The notes beneath the pieces were generated by a model, which had not been told where the DNA came from, ran no database searches, and worked only from the letters and a program-made list of their open reading frames with translations. Source: Acidovorax temperans (lineage in GTDB: Bacteria; Pseudomonadota; Gammaproteobacteria; Burkholderiales; Burkholderiaceae_C). Taken from it: DNA of 64,000 nucleotides. The stretch lies in NCBI RefSeq assembly GCF_006716905.1, contig NZ_VFPV01000003.1, positions 248,001 through 312,000 on the forward strand, given 5' to 3'. The position numbers were made by a program, and so were the translations under genes. Shown here one piece after another: positions 26,746-33,331 of the stretch (position 1 is the first letter of the stretch; every line of letters starts with the position of its first letter).

Positions 26746-27540
26746 ATGCTGAGCGCCCAACACCTCGAAATCACCTTCAACCCCGGCACACCGATCGAAA
26801 CCCGCGCCCTGCGCGGCATGTCGCTGGACATTCCGGCCGGGCAGTTCGTCACCGTCATCGGCTCCAATGGCGCCGGCAAGTCCACCTTTTTGAACGCCAT
26901 CTCGGGCGACCAGACGGTGGACAGCGGCCGCATCGCCATCGATGGCGTGGACGTCACGCGCATGCCCGTGTGGGCCCGTGCCGAGCGCGTGGCCCGCGTG
27001 TTCCAGGACCCGATGGCGGGCACCTGCGAAGACCTCACCATCGAAGAAAACATGGCACTGGCGCAGCGCCGTGGCAGCTTCCGCAACCTGGGCCGCGCCG
27101 TCAAGGCATCGATGCGCGAGGGCTTTCGCGAGCGCCTGGCCACACTGGGCCTGGGGCTAGAAAACCGCCTGACTGACCGCATCGGCCTGCTCTCGGGCGG
27201 CCAGCGCCAGGCCGTGAGCCTGCTGATGGCGGCGCTGCAGCCCTCGCGCATCCTGCTGCTCGACGAGCACACCGCCGCACTCGACCCGCGCACCGCCGAC
27301 TTCGTGCTGCGCCTGACCGAACGCATCGTGGCCGAACAGAAGCTCACCACCATGATGGTCACGCACAGCATGCGCCAGGCGCTGGATGTGGGCGACCGCA
27401 CGGTGATGCTGCACCAGGGCCAGGTGGTGCTGGATGTGTCGGGCGAAGAGCGCAAGCGCCTGGATGTGCCCGACCTGCTGCAGATGTTCGAGAAGGTGCG
27501 CGGCGAAAAGCTGGCCGACGACGCGTTGCTGCTGGGCTGA
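26746..27540 (+). CDS. ABC transporter ATP-binding protein (TrpZ-like)
   Basis: A 264-residue ATPase. Walker A GSNGAGKST (about residues 39-47), Q-loop VFQDPMAGT, signature LLSGGQRQAVSLLMA, Walker B ILLLDEHTAALDPRT, switch His MMVTHSMRQAL. The HTAAL after Walker B is typical of this subfamily. Last gene of the importer operon; transcription probably ends at the perfect hairpin repeat 38 bp downstream. Confidence 0.93.
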   Translation: MLSAQHLEITFNPGTPIETRALRGMSLDIPAGQFVTVIGSNGAGKSTFLNAISGDQTVDSGRIAIDGVDVTRMPVWARAERVARVFQDPMAGTCEDLTIEENMALAQRRGSFRNLGRAVKASMREGFRERLATLGLGLENRLTDRIGLLSGGQRQAVSLLMAALQPSRILLLDEHTAALDPRTADFVLRLTERIVAEQKLTTMMVTHSMRQALDVGDRTVMLHQGQVVLDVSGEERKRLDVPDLLQMFEKVRGEKLADDALLLG

Positions 27541-27577
27541 CAGCAGCCAGCCATCCCACCAAAACGCTACTGAATTG

Positions 27578-27616
27578 ATAGCTGCTGGCGCTTACTGGGT
27601 AAGCGCCAGCAGCTAT
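27578..27616. repeat. palindromic repeat copy forming a perfect 18-bp hairpin, likely bidirectional terminator
   Basis: ATAGCTGCTGGCGCTTAC pairs without mismatch with GTAAGCGCCAGCAGCTAT around a TGG loop, then TTTTTG. It sits between the convergent importer operon and lrp, so here the repeat has terminator form for the plus strand. Confidence 0.92.
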
Positions 27617-27636
27617 TTTTGTTCATAACGCCCCCA

Positions 27637-28092
27637 TTACACGCCCAACGGCAGGTCTGCCTTTTTCAGCGTGCGCAGCACAAAGCTCGATCGGCTGTGG
27701 CGGATGCCCTTGATCTTGTAGAGCTTCTCACGCAGCAGGCGCTCGTAGTCGCGCGTGTCTTTCACCACGATGCGCAGCAGGTAGTCGTAGTCGCCCGACA
27801 CCAGGTGCGCCTCGATCACCTCCGGGATGCTGGCCAGCGTCTCACCAAATTTCTCCAGCGTGTTGTCTGAATGGCTGTCGAGCGTGACCTGCACCAGCAC
27901 CGTATCGGCCAAGTCCAGCGCCTGCGGGTTGATGCGCACCGTGTAGCCCTGGATCACCCCGGCCTCCTCCATCTTCTTGATGCGCCCCCAGCAAGGCGAA
28001 GGGCTCAGCCCCACGGCCTGCCCAATCTCTTGCAGGCTGGCTCGGGCGTCGGCCTGCAATACAGCGAGAATTTTTCGATCAATCTTGTCCAT
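27637..28092 (-). CDS. Lrp/AsnC-family transcriptional regulator
   Basis: A 151-residue feast/famine regulator: N-terminal helix-turn-helix (MDKIDRKILAVLQADARASL, QEIGQAVGLSPSPCWGRIKKM) and C-terminal RAM/ACT ligand domain (VIEAHLVSGDYDYLLRIVVKD). ATG 28092 matches the family start; an in-frame ATG at 28101 is possible. It faces the amino-acid-type ABC operon tail to tail and is divergent from the TRAP binding-protein gene. A nested palindrome at its promoter suggests autoregulation. Confidence 0.92.
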   Translation of the reverse strand: MDKIDRKILAVLQADARASLQEIGQAVGLSPSPCWGRIKKMEEAGVIQGYTVRINPQALDLADTVLVQVTLDSHSDNTLEKFGETLASIPEVIEAHLVSGDYDYLLRIVVKDTRDYERLLREKLYKIKGIRHSRSSFVLRTLKKADLPLGV

Positions 28093-28132
28093 GGCAGCCA
28101 TTATTCCGCCACGGACACCAAATCAGAAGATA

Positions 28133-28169
28133 TTTCTGTTTTATTCAAAATTTGAAGACAAAACAGAAA
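28133..28169. promoter_or_regulatory. nested palindrome at the lrp promoter
   Basis: Outer arms TTTCTGTTTT (28133-28142) and AAAACAGAAA (28160-28169) pair perfectly and enclose a second palindrome TTCAAA-A-TTTGAA (28144-28156). The AT-rich arrangement fits an Lrp-type multimer site and lies 41 bp from the lrp start. The rest of the 344-bp gap to the TRAP gene shows no gene. Confidence 0.68.
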
Positions 28170-28436
28170 ACAAAACCGGGGCGCGGTCTGCATACTCACT
28201 GCATCAAGGCGCTCTTACCGGAGCCGCCCCAACTGCCAAGGCCCCGGCTGGTTACCGCCAGCACGGGGCGCTTGCCATTTGGGGCCCACTGCACTGCAGG
28301 GCAGACTGCTCAGTTGCCCAGGCGACTGATAAGCACACTTACCAGCACAAACCCCGATGCTCTGGCGCGACAGAGGCCAACATAATGGGCCTGTACCGGC
28401 GCGCCACCGTGGCTGCGCCCCACCACAGGAGACACC

Positions 28437-29408
28437 ATGCAATTGACCAAACTCGTCGTCGGCCTGAGCCTTGCTTTGGGCTTTGTTGCCACAGCGGCCG
28501 CACAGACCACCATGCGCATCAGCATCTCTACGGCCCAGAACTCGCACCAGGGCGTGGCCATCGACACGTTTGCCAAGGAAGTGGAAAAGCGCACGGGCGG
28601 CCGCTACAAGGTTCAAACCTTCTACAACGGCGCACTGGGCGGTGAGCGCGAATCCATCGAAGCTGTGCAGCTGGGCACGCAAGAGCTGGCCTTCAGCTCC
28701 AGCGGCCCCATCCCCAACTTTGTGCCCGAGACCAAAATCCTCGACGTACCCTTCCTCTTCCGCGACAAGGCCCATGCCCGCGCGGTGCTCGATGGCCCCA
28801 TCGGCCAAGAGCTGCTGGCCAAGTTTGACGCCAAGGGCTTCAAGGCCCTGGCTTGGGCAGAAAACGGCTTCCGTCACATGACGAACAGTAAGCGTTCGGT
28901 AAACGGCCCTGAAGACCTCAAGGGCCTGAAGATGCGCACCATGGAGAACCCCGTGCACATCGCCGCCTACAAGGGCTTTGGCATCATCACCACGCCCATG
29001 GCCTTCCCTGAAGTGTTCACTGCCCTGCAGCAAGGTACGGTGGACGGCCAGGAGAACCCGCTGCCCGTGATCATCTCGGCCAAGTTCGACCAGGTGCAAA
29101 AGCACTTGACGCTGACGGGCCACGTCTACTCGCCCTGCATCTTCGTGATGAACAAGGCCGCGTTTGACAAGCTCAGCGCTGCAGACAAGCAGGCCTTCAT
29201 CGACGCCGCCAAGGAAGGCACCAAGGCCAACCGCGCCCGTGTGGACGAAGACGACGCCAAGGGCGTTGCCGACCTGCGCGCCAAGGGCATGACAGTGGTG
29301 GACAACCCCGACAAGGCCAAGTTTGTGGCGGCACTGGCCCCAGTGAACGCCGAGTTTGAAAAGCAGTTCGGCAAGGCCACGCTCGACAAGATCCGTGCCG
29401 TGAAGTAA
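28437..29408 (+). CDS. dctP: TRAP transporter solute-binding protein (DctP family)
   Basis: A 323-residue periplasmic binding protein. Signal peptide LVVGLSLALGFVATAAAQ; mature part with TTMRISISTAQNSHQGVAIDTFAKEVEKRTGGRYKVQTFYNGALGGERE, then PEVFTALQQGTVDGQENPL, the carboxylate-binding signature region. Binds an organic acid for the DctQM pump. A GGAGA ribosome binding site precedes ATG 28437. Followed by a hairpin then dctQ and dctM, so the binding protein is likely made in excess. Ligand not predictable beyond an organic acid, probably dicarboxylate-like. Confidence 0.93.
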   Translation: MQLTKLVVGLSLALGFVATAAAQTTMRISISTAQNSHQGVAIDTFAKEVEKRTGGRYKVQTFYNGALGGERESIEAVQLGTQELAFSSSGPIPNFVPETKILDVPFLFRDKAHARAVLDGPIGQELLAKFDAKGFKALAWAENGFRHMTNSKRSVNGPEDLKGLKMRTMENPVHIAAYKGFGIITTPMAFPEVFTALQQGTVDGQENPLPVIISAKFDQVQKHLTLTGHVYSPCIFVMNKAAFDKLSAADKQAFIDAAKEGTKANRARVDEDDAKGVADLRAKGMTVVDNPDKAKFVAALAPVNAEFEKQFGKATLDKIRAVK

Positions 29409-29453
29409 TCGCATGGCCCTGGCGTTTTCGCTACACAAATCATAGCTAGCACC

Positions 29454-29483
29454 GCCCGTTGGCATTGCGCCAACGGGCTTTTT
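29454..29483 (+). terminator. internal hairpin (attenuator/terminator) between dctP and dctQ
   Basis: GCCCGTTGGC-ATTGC-GCCAACGGGC is a perfect 10-bp stem followed by TTTTT, ending only 6 bp before the dctQ ATG. It probably reduces transcription into dctQM or protects the dctP mRNA 3' end. A fragment of the palindromic repeat (CATAGCTAGC) lies just before it. Confidence 0.85.
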
Positions 29484-29488
29484 CATTC

Positions 29489-29983
29489 ATGAAAAAAACC
29501 TTCCTTCAAATAGAGCGGTGGACCACCGGCGCAGCCATGGCAGCGGCCTGCCTGATGCTGGCCATCGCCTCGTCGCTGGGCATGTTCCAGATCGTGATGC
29601 GCTTCGTGCTGGAGCAGCCTGCCGAGTGGACCGAGGTGCTCATCCGCTTCAGCCTCATCTGGATGGTGTTTCTGGCCATTCCCGCCGCCTTTCGCCAAGG
29701 GGCGATGGTGAGCGTGGACGTCCTCTACCGCTGGAGCCCGCCAGCCCTGCGCCGCGTGCTGGATGCGGTGGTGAGCCTGGCCGCGCTGGCGTTGATTGCC
29801 GTGATCGTCTGGTTTGGCTGGGACTATGCCAAGCGCGGCGGTGTGCAGACCATGGCGGGGCTGGAATCGGTGTCCATGTTCTGGGCCTATTTGGCGCTGC
29901 CTGTGGGTGGGCTGTTCAGCGCCGTAGGAATCATCGGCAACTGGATTGACCCCCAACGCCAGGAACTGGAGACAGCGCAATGA
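29489..29983 (+). CDS. dctQ: TRAP transporter small permease (DctQ family)
   Basis: A 164-residue membrane protein with four hydrophobic helices (GAAMAAACLMLAIASSLGMFQIVMRFVL; FSLIWMVFLAIPAAFR; VVSLAALALIAVIVWFGW; MFWAYLALPVGGLFSAVGII). The EWTEVLIRFSLIWMVFLA segment is the DctQ signature. ATG 29489 (MKKTFLQIERW) chosen; its stop overlaps dctM's ATG by 4 bases. Confidence 0.9.
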   Translation: MKKTFLQIERWTTGAAMAAACLMLAIASSLGMFQIVMRFVLEQPAEWTEVLIRFSLIWMVFLAIPAAFRQGAMVSVDVLYRWSPPALRRVLDAVVSLAALALIAVIVWFGWDYAKRGGVQTMAGLESVSMFWAYLALPVGGLFSAVGIIGNWIDPQRQELETAQ

Positions 29984-31257
29984 CCACCACCATGCTTTTC
30001 ACCATGGTGTTGTGCTTTGCACTCACCGTCTCGGTGGCCGTGTCCATCGGGCTTGCGTCCATTCTGGGCATTCAGGTGTCCAACGCCAACATGCTGATCT
30101 CGGTGAAGGAAATGTTCGCCTCGATCAACAAGTTTCCGCTGGCGGCCATTCCATTCTTCATTCTGGCCGGCAACCTGATGGAAACCGGCGGCATCTCGCG
30201 CCGCCTGGTGGAATTTGCCAAGAGCATTGTGGGCGGCGTGCAAGGCGGCCTGCCCATGACCTGCGTGCTCACCTGCATGATCTTTGCCGCCGTGTCGGGC
30301 TCGTCGGTGGCCACCACGTTTGCGATTGGCGCCATCCTCATCCCGGCGCTCATCAAGCACGGCTACCCCACCAGCTACGCAGCAGCCCTGCAGGCCACCA
30401 GTGCCGAGCTGGGCGTGATCATTCCACCCTCCATCCCCATGATTCTTTACGGCGTGAGCGCCGAAGTGTCGATTGGCGAGCTGTTCATCGCGGGCTTTGG
30501 CCCCGGCATCCTCATCAGCCTGGCGCTGATGGCGTTTGTGTGGGTGTACTGCAAGATCAAAGGCTGGGGCAAGAACGATGGCGATGGGCGCCTGTCCTTT
30601 GGCAAGGCCACGTTGCAGGCGGGCTGGGCACTGCTCATGCCGGTCATCATCCTGGGCGGCATCTATGGCGGCGTGTTCACTCCCACCGAAGCCTCGGCCG
30701 TGGCGGTGTTCTATGCACTCATCGTGGGCGTGGTGATCTACCGCGAGATCAAGGTGAAAGACCTGTACGCCATCCTGCGCAAGTCGGCTCTCTCGTCGGC
30801 GGTGATCATGTTCATCATTGCCAACGCCGGGCTGTTTGCCTTCCTCATCACACGCGCTGGGGTGCCCGATGCGATTGGCCGCTGGCTTGAAGCCGTGCTG
30901 CAATCGCCCGCCATGTTCCTGCTGGGCGTGAATGCTGCGCTGTTCGTCATCGGCATGTTCATCGAGACAAGCGCCGCCATCATCGTGCTGGCGCCCATCC
31001 TCGCGCCGGTGGCCATGCACTTTGGTGTGGACCCGGTGCACTTCGGGCTCATCATGGTGGTGAATCTGGCGCTGGGCATGATCACGCCGCCCTTCGGCGT
31101 GAACTTGTTTGCGGCCTGCACGGTGGCCAAGATTTCGCTCGATCGCATCGTCGGCCACCTGCTGCCGTTCGTGGGCGTGATCCTGGTATGCCTGCTGATC
31201 ATCACCTATGTGCCATCGCTATCGTTGGGACTGCGCGACCTCGTCTACGCAAAGTAG
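29980..31257 (+). CDS. dctM: TRAP transporter large permease (DctM family)
   Basis: A 425-residue inner-membrane protein with about 12 helices that carries out Na+- or H+-coupled uptake with DctQ and DctP. Family features: PLAAIPFFILAGNLMETGGISRRLVEFAKS, MIFAAVSGSSVATTFAIGAILIPAL, ELGVIIPPSIPMILYGVSAEVSIGELFIAGFGPG and NLALGMITPPFGVNLFAAC. Length is normal. Starts in an ATGA overlap with dctQ. Confidence 0.95.
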   Translation: MTTTMLFTMVLCFALTVSVAVSIGLASILGIQVSNANMLISVKEMFASINKFPLAAIPFFILAGNLMETGGISRRLVEFAKSIVGGVQGGLPMTCVLTCMIFAAVSGSSVATTFAIGAILIPALIKHGYPTSYAAALQATSAELGVIIPPSIPMILYGVSAEVSIGELFIAGFGPGILISLALMAFVWVYCKIKGWGKNDGDGRLSFGKATLQAGWALLMPVIILGGIYGGVFTPTEASAVAVFYALIVGVVIYREIKVKDLYAILRKSALSSAVIMFIIANAGLFAFLITRAGVPDAIGRWLEAVLQSPAMFLLGVNAALFVIGMFIETSAAIIVLAPILAPVAMHFGVDPVHFGLIMVVNLALGMITPPFGVNLFAACTVAKISLDRIVGHLLPFVGVILVCLLIITYVPSLSLGLRDLVYAK

Positions 31258-31271
31258 GCTTACAATCGCGG

Positions 31272-31506
31272 CCGTCAGGAGAGAGTGCCCCACCTTCGAT
31301 GAAGGCAGCGCGGCACCGCCGAAGGCGCAGGCAGCAGCCGAACGCTCAGGCAAAAGGACTGACAACCGCCCGCAGTGATGCGGGCGTTCCCTTGCTGGAG
31401 AGAGGTGGCTCGCACAGTGCGTGATGAAGCCATCCACCGAAGGAGCAAACCGCACGGCCAGCCAAGGCGCTGCGGTGAATCTCTCAGGTAAAGCGGACAG
31501 CAGGGC
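31272..31506 (+). promoter_or_regulatory. tandem glycine riboswitch upstream of gcvT
   Basis: Two glycine aptamers in series precede gcvT. Aptamer 1 starts GTCAGGAGAGAG and ends CTCAGGCAAAAGGACTGAC; aptamer 2 starts CTTGCTGGAGAGAGG and ends CTCTCAGGTAAAGCGGACAG. Both carry the conserved GGAGAG and CTCAGG(C/T)AAA-GGAC blocks of the class. The linker between them holds a short CCGCCCGCAGTGATGCGGGC hairpin. A TACAAT at 31261-31266 may be the -10 of the promoter. P1 of aptamer 2 is CCCTTGCTG (31389-31397) with CAGCAGGG (31498-31505). Confidence 0.95.
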
Positions 31507-31550
31507 AAATTCCGTAACCCACCGGGTTGCGGCCCCCATTTGCCCTGGAG
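31498..31550 (+). promoter_or_regulatory. riboswitch expression platform that can mask the gcvT ribosome binding site
   Basis: CAGGGCAAAT (31501-31510) is complementary to ATTTGCCCTG (31538-31547), which touches the GGAG at 31547-31550 just before gcvT ATG 31558. The 5' strand overlaps the 3' strand of aptamer-2 P1 (31498-31505), so the two helices exclude each other: glycine-bound P1 should free the site, an ON switch acting on translation. Between them ACCC-ACC-GGGT forms a small hairpin. Confidence 0.72.
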
Positions 31551-31557
31551 TCATCCT

Positions 31558-32724
31558 ATGTCCGCAGCCTCTTCCGCACCTGCCACGCCAGCCGCTCCCC
31601 TGCTCACCACACCGCTGAACGCCCTGCACATCGAACTGGGTGCCCGCATGGTGCCGTTTGCCGGTTACTCCATGCCCGTGCAGTACCCCGCTGGCCTGAT
31701 GGCCGAGCACGTACACACCCGCACCGCTGCAGGCCTGTTCGACGTGTCGCACATGGGCCAGCTCAAGCTCATCGGAGCGGATGCTGCTGCCGCGTTTGAA
31801 ACGCTGATGCCTGTGGACGTGATCGACCTGCCCGTGGGCAAGCAGCGTTACGGCCTGCTGCTGACCGACGAAGGCACCATCATCGACGACCTGATGTTCT
31901 TCAACCAGGGCGTGGTGGACGGCGAGCCTACGCTGTTCGTCATCGTCAACGGCGCGTGCAAGGTGGGTGACATTGCCCACATCCAGGCCCGCATCGGCCA
32001 GCGCTGCAAGGTCGTGCCCATGCCCGACCACGCCCTGCTGGCGCTGCAAGGCCCCCAAGCTGCCACCGCCCTCGCCCGCCTGGCACCCGGCGTGGAAAAG
32101 CTGGTGTTCATGACCGGTGGCGCATTCAGCATTGCGGGCTGCGACTGCTTTGTCACCCGCAGCGGCTACACCGGCGAAGACGGTTTTGAAATCTCGGTGC
32201 CCGCAGCACAGGCCGACACCCTGGCCCGCGCCCTGCTGGCCCAGCCCGAAGTCAAGCCCATTGGCCTGGGCGCTCGCAATTCGCTGCGCCTGGAAGCCGG
32301 CTTGTGCCTGTATGGCAACGACATCGACACCACCACCACGCCACCCGAGGCCGCGTTGAACTGGGCCATCCAGAAGGTGCGCCGCACCGGCGGTGCCCGT
32401 GCAGGCGGCTTCCCCGGCGCCGACAAGGTGCTGGCCCAGATCGACAACCCCGCCACGCTGGCACGCAAGCGCGTGGGCCTGGTGGCGCTGGAGCGCGTGC
32501 CCGTGCGCGAACACACCGAACTGCAAAGCGAAGGCGGCCAGAAGATTGGCGAAGTGACCAGCGGCCTGCTGGGCCCCACCGTCAACGAACCCATCGCCAT
32601 CGGCTACGTCACGCCCGCCTTCGCAGCGGTGGGCACACGCGTCAACGCCATGGTGCGCGGCAAGGCCGTGCCCATGGAAGTGCGCGCCATGCCATTCGTG
32701 CCCGCCAACTACTACCGCGGATAA
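31558..32724 (+). CDS. gcvT: glycine cleavage system T protein (aminomethyltransferase)
   Basis: A 388-residue tetrahydrofolate-dependent aminomethyltransferase releasing ammonia and 5,10-methylene-THF from the aminomethyl-lipoyl group on GcvH. Features: LGARMVPFAGYSMPVQY, AGLFDVSHMGQ with the catalytic-region Asp, YGLLLTDEGTIIDDLM, RSGYTGEDGFEIS, IGLGARNSLRLEAGLCLYGND and C-terminal GYVTPAFAAVGTRV. ATG 31558 was chosen because GGAG lies 8 bases before it and the riboswitch platform ends there. First gene of gcvTHP. Confidence 0.97.
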   Translation: MSAASSAPATPAAPLLTTPLNALHIELGARMVPFAGYSMPVQYPAGLMAEHVHTRTAAGLFDVSHMGQLKLIGADAAAAFETLMPVDVIDLPVGKQRYGLLLTDEGTIIDDLMFFNQGVVDGEPTLFVIVNGACKVGDIAHIQARIGQRCKVVPMPDHALLALQGPQAATALARLAPGVEKLVFMTGGAFSIAGCDCFVTRSGYTGEDGFEISVPAAQADTLARALLAQPEVKPIGLGARNSLRLEAGLCLYGNDIDTTTTPPEAALNWAIQKVRRTGGARAGGFPGADKVLAQIDNPATLARKRVGLVALERVPVREHTELQSEGGQKIGEVTSGLLGPTVNEPIAIGYVTPAFAAVGTRVNAMVRGKAVPMEVRAMPFVPANYYRG

Positions 32725-32831
32725 GCGCCCCAAGCGCGCCACCCCCCGGCGCAGAACGGCCCGCCACAAAACGGGCCAAGCCGCTTACATTGCAGATTCC
32801 TAAACTTTTTCAATTGCTTGAGGAGCTCCCC

Positions 32832-33206
32832 ATGACCGTCAAATTCTCCAAAGACCACGAGTGGATCAACGCCGCTGATGCCAACGCCGCTGTGGTGGGT
32901 ATCACCGTGCATGCGCAAGACGCGCTGGGCGACGTGGTGTTTGTGGACCTGCCCGAAGTGGGTGCCACATTCAACCAGGGCGAAGTGGCTGGCGTGGTCG
33001 AGTCGGTGAAAGCCGCTGCAGACGTGTACATGCCCGTCACCGGCGAAATCGTGGAAGTGAACGAAGCCCTGCGAGCAGACCCGTCCCTCGCCAACAGCGA
33101 CCCGCTGAACGCTGGCTGGTTCTTCAAGGTCAAGCTGGCAGACGCTGCCCAGCTCAACGACCTGATGGACGAGACCGCCTACAGCGCCTTTGCTGCCAGC
33201 GCCTGA
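32832..33206 (+). CDS. gcvH: glycine cleavage system H protein
   Basis: A 124-residue lipoyl carrier shuttling the aminomethyl group between GcvP, GcvT and lipoamide dehydrogenase. The lipoylated Lys is K60 in AGVVESVKAAADVYMPV; KFSKDHEWI at the start and NAGWFFKVKL near the end are conserved. An AGGAG ribosome binding site precedes ATG 32832. Lies 107 bp after gcvT and 125 bp before gcvP. Confidence 0.97.
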   Translation: MTVKFSKDHEWINAADANAAVVGITVHAQDALGDVVFVDLPEVGATFNQGEVAGVVESVKAAADVYMPVTGEIVEVNEALRADPSLANSDPLNAGWFFKVKLADAAQLNDLMDETAYSAFAASA

Positions 33207-33220
33207 TTCTTTCACTATAA

Positions 33221-33260
33221 AAAACATAGCTGCCAGCGCTTATTCCTGAAGCCTTCAGAG
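33221..33260. repeat. partial palindromic repeat copy in the gcvH-gcvP gap
   Basis: AAAAACATAGCTGCCAGCGC followed by TTATTCCTGAAGCC: the left arm is intact and the right arm degenerate. It lies inside the gcvTHP operon, so it must be read through. Confidence 0.75.
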
Positions 33261-33331
33261 CCAAAAACCTCTGAAACAGGAGCCGCACAGCGCGGCGGCT
33301 TTTCTTTCACCTGCCCACCCCTGCCCGCACC

